In this document: one piece after another, positions 5,612-11,546 of the stretch | Position numbering within the stretch: the first letter of the stretch is position 1 | How the letters are laid out: each line of letters starts with the position of its first letter | Assembly (NCBI GenBank): GCA_964506935.1 | Contig: CAZDOD010000082.1 | Span: 1-12,161 of the forward strand | Direction of reading: 5' to 3' | Source of the DNA: CAZDOD01 sp964506935 | Lineage (GTDB): Bacteria > Desulfobacterota > Zymogenia > Zymogenales > Zymogenaceae | DNA: 12,161 nucleotides | Notes under the pieces: model-generated | Told to the model about the DNA's origin: nothing | The model's input: only the letters and a program-made list of their open reading frames with translations | Database searches by the model: none | Position numbers and translations under genes: made by a program

Positions 5612-6940
5612 ATGCTCGCAACCACAAAAAATGACGTAATGAAGATCGTCAAAGATAGGAATGTGAGTTTCATTCAGTTCTGGTTTACCGATATCCTCGG
5701 CATCCTCAAGAGCTTTGCCATCGCTCCCGGTGAGCTGGAGGAAGCCCTAGCGGAGGGGATGGGGTTTGACGGCTCCTCTATCGAGGGGTTCGCAAGGATA
5801 GAGGAAAGCGACATGATCGCAAAGCCCGACCCCACAACCTTTCAGTTTCTCCCGTGGCGGGACGAGGAGAGGCCGGTGGCGAGGATGTTCTGTGACATCT
5901 TAGAGCCTGACGGATCGCCTTACAAGGGCGACCCGAGGTACGCATTCAAGAGGGTTCTAGGGAGGGCGAAGGATCACGGATATACTTACTATATCGGGCC
6001 CGAGCCGGAGTTCTTCTATTTCGCAAACAACAAGGGGACCGAGGTCTTGGATAACGGAGGGTATTTTGACGCCACGCCGCTCGACCTAGGCGGGATGCTC
6101 CGCAGGGAGACGAACTTCGCCCTGCAGAAGATAGGGATCGACGTCGAATACAGCCACCACGAGGTCGCTCCGAGCCAGCACGAGATCGACATGAGATACG
6201 ACGAGGGATTGAGGATGGCCGACAAATTTATGTCGCTTCGGGTAACCGTAAAGGAGATAGCGAGGATCAACGGCGTCTATGCCACCTTTATGCCAAAGCC
6301 GATATTCGGCATGAACGGGAGCGGCATGCACACACACCAGTCGCTCTTCAAGGGGGATAAAAACGCCTTTTACGACCCGAACGATGCCCTCCACCTCTCG
6401 AAAGACGCCAAGTGCTACATCGCCGGAATCCTCAAGCACGCAAGGGAGATAACTGCGATATGCAACCAGTGGATCAATTCCTACAAGAGGCTCGTTCCGG
6501 GATACGAGGCGCCGGTTTACATAAGCTGGGCCAGGCGAAACAGGTCGACGATGATTCGAGTCCCGATGTATAAGCCCGGAAAGGAAAAGGCGACGAGGAT
6601 CGAGTTCCGCTCGCCCGACCCCGCATGCAATCCGTACCTTGCCTTCACCGTGATGCTCGCTGCGGGGCTTAAGGGGATAGAGGAGGGGTATGAGATCCCG
6701 CCGCCGATTGAGGAAGACATTTATGAATTCAGCCCAGAAAAGAGGAAGGAGAGTGGGCTTCTTGAGCTTCCGGGAAACCTCTTTGAGGCGATCCATGAGC
6801 TTGAGAAGAGCGAGCTCGTCAAAGACGCACTCGGCGAACATATCTTCAACAAATTTATAGCTAATAAGAGGATCGAGTGGGACAGGTATGTGACCCACGT
6901 GAGCAAGTATGAGATTGACAAGTACCTCCCCATAATGTAG
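5612..6940 (+). CDS. glnA: Glutamine synthetase, type I (GSI-alpha)
   Basis: This 442-residue enzyme makes glutamine from glutamate, ammonia and ATP in the cytosol and is the main entry of ammonium into metabolism. It normally forms a dodecamer. The N-terminal beta-grasp domain carries GFDGSSIEGFARIEESDM (51-68), followed by KPDPTTF (71-77). Catalytic motifs include GPEPEFF (129-135), HHEVAPSQHEID (182-193), NGSGMHTHQS (235-244), the flexible loop GYEAP (297-301), RNRSTMIR (309-316) and IEFRSPDP (330-337). The length and the Arg62-containing motif fit the GSI-alpha class of Bacillus and Thermotoga. The NLYDLPPEE adenylylation site of GSI-beta is absent: the matching region reads DIYEFSPEKRK. 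Control by feedback inhibition rather than adenylylation is therefore expected. A ribosome binding site AGAGGAG (5596-5602) sits 9 nt before the ATG. No P-II or ammonium-transporter gene is adjacent. Confidence 0.97.
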   Translation: MLATTKNDVMKIVKDRNVSFIQFWFTDILGILKSFAIAPGELEEALAEGMGFDGSSIEGFARIEESDMIAKPDPTTFQFLPWRDEERPVARMFCDILEPDGSPYKGDPRYAFKRVLGRAKDHGYTYYIGPEPEFFYFANNKGTEVLDNGGYFDATPLDLGGMLRRETNFALQKIGIDVEYSHHEVAPSQHEIDMRYDEGLRMADKFMSLRVTVKEIARINGVYATFMPKPIFGMNGSGMHTHQSLFKGDKNAFYDPNDALHLSKDAKCYIAGILKHAREITAICNQWINSYKRLVPGYEAPVYISWARRNRSTMIRVPMYKPGKEKATRIEFRSPDPACNPYLAFTVMLAAGLKGIEEGYEIPPPIEEDIYEFSPEKRKESGLLELPGNLFEAIHELEKSELVKDALGEHIFNKFIANKRIEWDRYVTHVSKYEIDKYLPIM

Positions 6941-6986
6941 ATAGCTTCGGGGATGGAACGTAGGTTTCAAAGGCAGGGGATAAATT

Positions 6987-7016
6987 AGGGGCATTTTAAT
7001 CTGTCAAAATGCCCCT
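6987..7016. terminator. Hairpin after glnA (probable terminator)
   Basis: An 11-bp perfect stem AGGGGCATTTT/AAAATGCCCCT (6987-6997 and 7006-7016) with an 8-nt loop lies 46 nt after the glnA stop, between convergent genes. The following bases (GACTATTTT) contain only a short T run. A second, weaker element, GGGC-N12-GCCC followed by TTTTTT, lies near 7067-7092 and may help. Confidence 0.55.
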
Positions 7017-7104
7017 GACTATTTTGGGGGGGAAGGTCGCTTGCCGTTACGAAAAAAACTTTTTGGGCAATAAATCTAAGGCCCTTTTTTGGAATACGAG
7101 GTAG

Positions 7105-7836
7105 CTACGCCGATACCCTCTCAGTCATTTCTGTGAGCCAGCGGTGGATCGGAGCCATCTTTTTATATCTCGATAAGGCGTAATCGATGAGATCCCGGCT
7201 GAAGAATTCGACAGGGACGCCACCCTCCTCAAAGGCAATGAGTCCCTTGTTCAACAGGAGATCGGCGTTTTCGTGGTTCGGGTCGAAACCGCCGGGTACC
7301 TTCTTATAACGCTCCCCCGGATAGATAGCGCATTTCCCGCCCCCCTTGACGTTTTCCTGAATCTGGCCTATCGCCTCGACGAGCTTTGGGCCATAAGTGG
7401 GGTGGACGACCGAGTTTCGGTATTCATCGAGGTAGGGCTTCTCGAACATATATATGCCTGCCGCAAGCATGAGTCTTTCGGGCTCGAAGTGGAAATAGAA
7501 TCCCGAGCACTCCATCCTTTTCTTCTTTCCCTCCCAGAACCATATGGCAAGGTTGGTCTTGTACGGGGTCTTGTCTTTCGAAAAGCGGGTGTCCCGGTGT
7601 ATCTTGAAGAGGGACCTGTTGACCCTCGGGTCTGCGATGACGTTCGGGGCGATCTCAGAGAGCTTTTCCCCCATCGCGACGACGAATTTTCGCGCCGGAT
7701 CGGTCACGTAGTCCTCGAAGTCGCCCCTGTGCGCCTCGAACCATTCCTTTTTGTTGTTTTTTTTCAGTTCTTTGTAGAATGTGACGGTCTCTTTGAAAAA
7801 ACCGTCGAAACTGTTTTGTTCAGCCATTTTTTGCAT
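7105..7836 (-). CDS. DUF2461 family protein
   Basis: This is a 243-residue soluble protein of the DUF2461 (TIGR02453) family, which is widespread in bacteria and has no established biochemical function. Recognisable family motifs are NNKKEWFEAHR (27-37), the stretch from RSLFKIHRDTRF to TPYKTNLA (74-97), GFYFHFEP (112-119) and LAAGIYM (124-130). No signal peptide, membrane segment or metal-binding cysteine cluster is visible. Two in-frame ATGs (7836 and 7827) are possible starts and neither has a clear ribosome binding site. It lies 82 nt downstream of the nitroreductase gene on the same strand and may be read from it or from its own weak promoter (7879-7906). Confidence 0.85.
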   Translation of the reverse strand: MQKMAEQNSFDGFFKETVTFYKELKKNNKKEWFEAHRGDFEDYVTDPARKFVVAMGEKLSEIAPNVIADPRVNRSLFKIHRDTRFSKDKTPYKTNLAIWFWEGKKKRMECSGFYFHFEPERLMLAAGIYMFEKPYLDEYRNSVVHPTYGPKLVEAIGQIQENVKGGGKCAIYPGERYKKVPGGFDPNHENADLLLNKGLIAFEEGGVPVEFFSRDLIDYALSRYKKMAPIHRWLTEMTERVSA

Positions 7837-7878
7837 TAAGAAAATGATACTATTTTAATCGACTCGTATCAATAACAT

Positions 7879-7906
7879 ACTATAATTTTTTTGTCGAAAA
7901 TTGCAA
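7879..7906 (-). promoter_or_regulatory. Possible promoter of the DUF2461 gene
   Basis: On the minus strand TTGCAA (7901-7906) and TATAGT (7879-7884) are 16 bp apart, matching four and five consensus positions. The predicted start near 7872 gives a leader of about 36 nt. It lies in the 82-nt gap between the nitroreductase and DUF2461 genes. Confidence 0.35.
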
Positions 7907-7918
7907 GGGTGATTTCTG

Positions 7919-8488
7919 CTATTCGATGACTTTCAGAATTTTCGGGGCATTCCTTTTGGAGGCCTTTGGGATGTCCACCGGATAACCGACTATGAGCGGG
8001 GCCACGATGACGTGATCCTCCGGGATCCCGATCTCGCTTAACGTCTTGGGATCTCCTATACCTGCTCCGAGTCCTATCCAGCACGTACCGAGCCCCCGGG
8101 CCGATGCAGAGAGCATGAAATAAGCCGCAAAGAGGGTGCAGTCCACGGAAAGCGACCTTAGATCTTTGGGGCCGGTTATTATTACAAGGCATGGGGCGTT
8201 GTAAAAGACGTTAAAGGCATCGTTTTCGAGTGATTCTTTATATCTCTTTACTGATGAATCGGGATTTTTTTCGATATAGGAAAGGAGGGTCTTTTTGCTT
8301 TCGTCAGAGAGCCTCTTTATCATATCTGTATTGTTTATTATAAAGAACTTCCAGGGCTGGCCGTTTCCTGCGCTCGGGGCAAGGCAAGAATCGGAGATTA
8401 TTTCCTTTACGAGTTCTGTCGGGATTTTTTGGTCCTTGAAGTTCCTAATGGATCTTCTGGTCTTTAAAAGTTTAAAGAAATCAGACAT
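7919..8488 (-). CDS. Nitroreductase-family FMN oxidoreductase
   Basis: This is a 189-residue flavoprotein of the nitroreductase superfamily, soluble and usually a dimer binding FMN at the subunit interface. The N-terminal phosphate/FMN motif RRSIRNF (11-17), the loop APSAGNGQPWKF (38-49), RGLGTCWIG (131-139) and VGYP (168-171) are all in place. Members transfer electrons from NAD(P)H to nitro compounds, quinones or other acceptors. The physiological substrate cannot be told from sequence. The length is at the short end of the family, which is usual for this subgroup. TAGGAG lies about 10 nt before the ATG, supporting the start. Residues 93-115 lack any inserted ferredoxin domain. Confidence 0.88.
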   Translation of the reverse strand: MSDFFKLLKTRRSIRNFKDQKIPTELVKEIISDSCLAPSAGNGQPWKFFIINNTDMIKRLSDESKKTLLSYIEKNPDSSVKRYKESLENDAFNVFYNAPCLVIITGPKDLRSLSVDCTLFAAYFMLSASARGLGTCWIGLGAGIGDPKTLSEIGIPEDHVIVAPLIVGYPVDIPKASKRNAPKILKVIE

Positions 8489-8527
8489 AGATACTTTTCT
8501 CCTAGTAGTTGAATTTGGATACTTTTT

Positions 8528-8556
8528 AAGATAATACCTGGGTGTGGAAATTTCAA
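8528..8556 (-). promoter_or_regulatory. Possible promoter of the nitroreductase gene
   Basis: On the minus strand TTGAAA (8551-8556) and TATCTT (8528-8533) are 17 bp apart, with a predicted start near 8521 and a leader of about 33 nt. The -10 box matches four of six positions. Confidence 0.35.
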
Positions 8557-8652
8557 CCCCTTCAGATATAATAAAGGACGTACGTCTTCCGCCATTTCGG
8601 GTCTAGTATTTATGTGACTTTATAGGGGCGGTCTTTCCAGCCGCATGATTTT

Positions 8653-8723
8653 AGGGCGTGTCTCGACACGCCCCTACGGTTCGTATTTAAAAAATCTTGT
8701 AGGGGAGGCTCGTGAGCCGCCCG
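8653..8723. repeat. Composite palindromic repeat, copy 2 (palindromes A and B)
   Basis: Palindrome A here has 9-bp arms, GGGCGTGTC (8654-8662) and GACACGCCC (8665-8673). Palindrome B (8703-8722) has one mismatch in its stem. The unit aligns without gaps to 3212-3282, in the same orientation and with the same 27-nt spacer. A further small dyad GCGG/CCGC (8628-8631 and 8641-8644) lies just upstream. The copy ends 7 nt before the assembly gap. Confidence 0.85.
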
Positions 8724-8730
8724 ATTATTA

Positions 8731-8740
8731 NNNNNNNNNN
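8731..8740. other. Assembly gap (run of 10 N)
   Basis: Ten undetermined bases mark a scaffold join inside the repeat cluster. A round number of N is usually a placeholder, so the true gap may be longer. The repeat context explains why assembly broke here. No gene appears to be interrupted: the flanks hold only repeats and the tmRNA terminator. Confidence 0.95.
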
Positions 8741-8747
8741 TATATAG

Positions 8748-8783
8748 TGTCACCCGCGAGGAGCATAAGAGGTGAAGCAATCT
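8748..8783 (+). repeat. REP-like repeat C, copy 3
   Basis: It starts TGTCACCCGCGAGGAGC and ends GAAGCAATCT, closely resembling the copy at 3384-3418. The internal stem is kept as TCACC/GGTGA (8750-8754 and 8771-8775), with paired changes relative to copy 2. It follows the assembly gap, so an inverted partner like the one at locus 1 may be missing. Confidence 0.65.
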
Positions 8784-8807
8784 ACTAGAGGTTTCAAAGG
8801 CGTATAT

Positions 8808-8837
8808 AAAAAAAACGGACAGTCACAGGCTGCCCGT
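8808..8837 (-). terminator. Rho-independent terminator of the tmRNA gene
   Basis: Read on the minus strand, ACGGGCAG (8837-8830) pairs with CTGTCCGT (8822-8815) around a 7-nt loop. The 8-bp stem contains one G-U pair and is followed by seven T residues (8814-8808). It begins 70 nt after the tmRNA 3' end, a normal distance for a transcript that is later trimmed. Confidence 0.8.
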
Positions 8838-8907
8838 GTCAAGAATTTTGACTCTTCCAAAAAACTCTATTTAAGTCTACTGGACGAATCTTTTTAAAAC
8901 ACAAAAA

Positions 8908-9262
8908 TGGTGGAGGCGGCGGGAATCGAACCCGCGTCCGAAGACCTTCACCTTGTGCGTCTACATGCTTATTCGTGCGTTTATACCACAAATGCGAGTC
9001 CCCACACGACAGGGCGCATCGCAAGGGATCCCGTAAATTTTAGTCCCTTCCCTACGGGTGTTGGGATGGGCTTATCCTGCTTTGCGACGCCCTTTCATCC
9101 CCGGCAGGATCGAAAAATCAGGACGCTGGCCTATTTACGCGGCCAGGGCGTAATCGTAGTTATCTGCGATTATCTTTGTTCCCACCGTATTTTACGGGTA
9201 GGTGAGTCTCCCCGACATGCAACACAAAGATCAATTGTCCCCGTCGAAACCGGATCGCCCCC
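8908..9262 (-). ncRNA. ssrA: tmRNA (transfer-messenger RNA), one-piece
   Basis: tmRNA rescues ribosomes stalled on broken mRNAs by acting first as alanyl-tRNA and then as a short mRNA encoding a degradation tag. The 5' end reads GGGGGCGATCCGGTTTCGAC. The 3' end has a T arm (GCGGG, TTCGATT, CCCGC), acceptor strand CGCCTCC, an A, and an encoded CCA (8910-8908). The 5' GGGGGCG pairs with CGCCTCC over 7 bp with one G-U pair, fixing both ends and giving 355 nt. The tag reading frame (9167-9135) starts at a GCA resume codon preceded by TAATC and encodes ADNYDYALAA, then TAA with an in-frame-shifted TAG close behind. Tags of 10 residues ending in ALAA or AVAA are known in deltaproteobacteria. It lies downstream of smpB, whose product is its essential partner. 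Confidence 0.96.
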
Positions 9263-9307
9263 ATTTTTAATCAATTTTCAAAGAACTATGAGAGAATCTT
9301 TGAAATT

Positions 9308-9336
9308 AATATAGCATATCCGAATAATAATTACAA
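9308..9336 (-). promoter_or_regulatory. tmRNA promoter
   Basis: On the minus strand TTGTAA (9331-9336) and TATATT (9308-9313) are exactly 17 bp apart. The predicted start near 9301 lies about 39 nt before the mature 5' end at 9262. That fits a precursor whose leader is removed by RNase P. It lies in the 144-nt gap after smpB, so tmRNA need not depend on read-through. Confidence 0.5.
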
Positions 9337-9406
9337 GTATAAGAAATATGATCAAACGATATGCTCAAACAACTTTAAAAATAATGCCCCTGAGATAGAA
9401 GCGGTC

Positions 9407-9877
9407 TCAACGTCGGGATTTTTCCTTTAATGCCCGCTCCATGTCCCGCTTCTCATCTTTCCTCTTTATGGCCTCCCTCTTGTCATACTTCGCCTTCCCC
9501 TTTCCGAGCCCGAGCTCGAGTTTCGCCTTCCCGTTCTTGAAATAGAGCGAGAGGGGAACGATGGTGTATCCCTTCTCGTTCGCCTTTCCGTAGAGCCTCC
9601 TTATCTCCCGCTTCTTCAGGAGTAATTTCCTCTCCCTCTCGGGGTCGTGGTTCTTGTGTGTGCCGTACGGATATGGGCTTATGTGCGCACTCACGAGAAA
9701 GACCTCGCCGTCTCTTACCCTTGCGTATGAATCCTTGAGGTTCGCCCTCCCTTCCCTTAAAGATTTCACCTCCGTGCCCACAAGCGAAAGCCCGGCCTCG
9801 AATGTGTCCTCGATGAAGTAATCGTGCCTCGCCTTCTTGTTTATCGTTATCGTTTTTATCGATCTATCCTTTTTCAA
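9407..9877 (-). CDS. smpB: SsrA-binding protein SmpB
   Basis: SmpB binds the tRNA-like part of tmRNA, brings it to stalled ribosomes, and places its C-terminal tail in the empty mRNA channel. The 156-residue protein has the family motifs NKKARHDYFI (13-22), GTEVKSLR (34-41), NLKDSYARV (47-55), HISPY (65-69), NHDPERERKLLL (76-87) and GKGKAKYDKR (125-134). These are followed by the basic helical tail. The start is a TTG at 9877: it gives the normal family N terminus, and GGGGAGAGG lies just upstream. The TTG shares four bases (TTGA) with the stop codon of the upstream RseC-like gene, implying coupled translation. tmRNA follows on the same strand 144 nt downstream. Confidence 0.97.
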   Translation of the reverse strand: MKKDRSIKTITINKKARHDYFIEDTFEAGLSLVGTEVKSLREGRANLKDSYARVRDGEVFLVSAHISPYPYGTHKNHDPERERKLLLKKREIRRLYGKANEKGYTIVPLSLYFKNGKAKLELGLGKGKAKYDKREAIKRKDEKRDMERALKEKSRR

Positions 9878-10320
9878 CTATCCTCTCCCCTGATGATCTT
9901 GATTATCTTGGGCCTCAGGTTTTCCTTTTTTTTAAGATATGGGTCAAGGAGCCTTATGATGAAAAGCCCCAGTATCAGTGCCAGAAGCCCCATGAAGGCC
10001 GAGGCGCCCCCCTTCGATATCCCTATATATTCCGACAGGACTCCGCCTAGCGCCGCACCGAGGAATAGGGCGCCCACAGGGAGGATATATACGATAAACG
10101 AGGCGAGGACCAAAGATCCCTCCTCAATACCTATCTCGACATCGTCGCCGGGGTGGGCCCCGATCCTGTTATCCACAGATATACGGGCGTCCTTTCCGGC
10201 ACCGCCGAAGGTGTGGCAGACTCCCTTTGCGGAACACCCCTCGCAGGCGCTGCTTCGTCTGACGAGGACGAGGGCCTCGTCACTTTTTGTCTCCAAGACC
10301 TTTCCCATCTCTTTTATCAT
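9874..10320 (-). CDS. RseC/MucC-family positive regulator of sigma(E)-type / SoxR-reducing system protein
   Basis: This 148-residue inner-membrane protein resembles RseC. A soluble N-terminal domain carries the cysteine motif SACEGC...GVC (Cys26, Cys29, Cys35). Two hydrophobic segments follow (about 70-92 and 104-125), then a short basic tail. RseC proteins in gammaproteobacteria affect sigma(E) activity and SoxR reduction, and relatives occur next to Rnf electron-transport genes. No rnf, rpoE or soxR gene is visible here, so the precise role is open. It overlaps smpB by 4 nt (stop TGA inside the smpB TTGA start). A TATAAT box lies only 6 nt before the ATG, so the mRNA may be leaderless. An alternative ATG at 10308 lacks a usable ribosome binding site. 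Confidence 0.72.
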   Translation of the reverse strand: MIKEMGKVLETKSDEALVLVRRSSACEGCSAKGVCHTFGGAGKDARISVDNRIGAHPGDDVEIGIEEGSLVLASFIVYILPVGALFLGAALGGVLSEYIGISKGGASAFMGLLALILGLFIIRLLDPYLKKKENLRPKIIKIIRGEDS

Positions 10321-10326
10321 GGTTCT

Positions 10327-10355
10327 ATTATAACAAATATAGATTGAAAAGTGAA
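10327..10355 (-). promoter_or_regulatory. Promoter of the rseC-smpB operon, candidate leaderless start
   Basis: On the minus strand TTCACT (10350-10355) and a perfect TATAAT (10327-10332) are 17 bp apart. Only 6 nt separate the -10 box from the ATG at 10320, so transcription would begin at or next to the A of the start codon. It lies back to back with the promoter of the DUF362 gene. Confidence 0.5.
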
Positions 10356-10377
10356 TTGAAATCTGTCCAATAGTGTA

Positions 10378-10406
10378 TTGACATCAAATTACCTATGGGC
10401 GATAAT
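10378..10406 (+). promoter_or_regulatory. Sigma70-type promoter of the DUF362/crotonase operon
   Basis: A perfect TTGACA (10378-10383) and GATAAT (10401-10406, five of six) are 17 bp apart. The predicted start near 10413 leaves a leader of about 26 nt containing the AAGGAGG ribosome binding site (10428-10434). Confidence 0.6.
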
Positions 10407-10438
10407 GAGATTTGTTTGGATTAAATGAAGGAGGATTT

Positions 10439-11542
10439 ATGTCCGCTAAGATATATTTTGTAGATGCCCGTGCGGATTTAAAAGTCAATATTTTTGCGAA
10501 GATCAATAACCTCATAGAGGCGGTTGACCTCAAAGGAAAGGTAAAGAAGAAGGACCTGACCGCAATAAAAATACACTTCGGGGAGAAGGGTAATACGGCG
10601 CACATCAGGCCGGCGTTTGTTCCCCCCTTCGTCGATGCGATAAAGGAGTCGGGAGGCCTCCCGTTCGTCACCGACTGCAATACGCTTTACGTCGGAGCGA
10701 GGGGGGAGTCGGTCTCCCACATGATGACGGCGTATGAAAACGGATTCACGCCGGGTGTCCTCGGTGCGCCGGTGATCATCTCGGACGGCCTGAGGGGTGA
10801 CAACGTAATAGACGTCCCCATCAAGGGGGATATCTACAAGGAGGTCTCTATCGGGGCCGATATCGTAAAGTCTGATTTTCTTATTGCCCTCACCCATTTC
10901 AAGGGCCATGAGCTGTCCGGCTTCGGAGGGACGATAAAGAATCTCGGCATGGGTTGTGCGGGGAGGAAGGGAAAACTCGCCCAGCACTCCGATGTCTCCC
11001 CGAAGGTGAGTAAGAAAATCTGCGAGGCGTGCGGCGACTGCGCTCTCAACTGCCCGGCCGATGCGATCACGGTCAGTGATGTGGCCGAGATAAATCCCGA
11101 AAAATGCATCGGGTGCGGCCAGTGCATCCTCACATGCCCGGTTGGAGCGATAAAGATAGTATGGAACCCGTCTGCGGAAAAATTTCAGAAGAAGATGGCG
11201 GAGTATACCCTCGGTGTCCTTGCTGGAAAGGAGAATAAATCGATTTTCTTCAATTTCATTATAAATGTAACGCCCCAGTGCGACTGCTATCCATTCTCCG
11301 ACGCCCCGATAGTCGGTGATATTGGTATCCTTGCAGGGGTCGATCCCGTCGCAATAGATCAGGCGGCCATTGACCTCGTAAACGAGGCGCCGGGGATCGG
11401 TGGGACGGCACTGAAATCGAATCTCGAGCCGGGGGGAGACAAGTTCAGGGGGGTCAATCCAAACGTGGACTGGTCGATCCAGCTATCATACGGCGAGGAG
11501 ATCGGGCTTGGAACCAGAGAATACGAACTGATAAAGGTCTAG
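10439..11542 (+). CDS. DUF362 domain protein with two [4Fe-4S] ferredoxin motifs
   Basis: This is a 367-residue protein of the DUF362 / uncharacterised Fe-S centre family (COG2768-like). DUF362 sequence spans about residues 1-180 and resumes after 250. A ferredoxin insert at about 190-240 has two complete cluster motifs: Cys195, Cys198, Cys201, Cys205 and Cys223, Cys226, Cys229, Cys233. Further possible ligands are Cys173 (MGCAGR) and Cys281/Cys283 (QCDCYP). No signal peptide is visible, so it is probably cytosolic. The function of the family is not established; electron transfer is inferred from the clusters. The ATG at 10439 is chosen because AAGGAGG lies 4 nt upstream, whereas an in-frame ATG at 10412 falls at the predicted transcript start. 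It forms an operon with the crotonase-family gene 4 nt downstream. Confidence 0.85.
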   Translation: MSAKIYFVDARADLKVNIFAKINNLIEAVDLKGKVKKKDLTAIKIHFGEKGNTAHIRPAFVPPFVDAIKESGGLPFVTDCNTLYVGARGESVSHMMTAYENGFTPGVLGAPVIISDGLRGDNVIDVPIKGDIYKEVSIGADIVKSDFLIALTHFKGHELSGFGGTIKNLGMGCAGRKGKLAQHSDVSPKVSKKICEACGDCALNCPADAITVSDVAEINPEKCIGCGQCILTCPVGAIKIVWNPSAEKFQKKMAEYTLGVLAGKENKSIFFNFIINVTPQCDCYPFSDAPIVGDIGILAGVDPVAIDQAAIDLVNEAPGIGGTALKSNLEPGGDKFRGVNPNVDWSIQLSYGEEIGLGTREYELIKV

Positions 11543-11546
11543 GATT

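Noticed and set aside
6086..6994. 302-codon open frame antisense to glnA
   Set aside because: It mirrors a highly conserved gene whose codon structure opens the opposite frame; no recognisable domain.
8907..9314. 135-codon open frame on the plus strand beginning MVEAAGIEPAS
   Set aside because: It is antisense to tmRNA; the opening residues come from the complement of the T arm and acceptor end, a well-known source of false genes.
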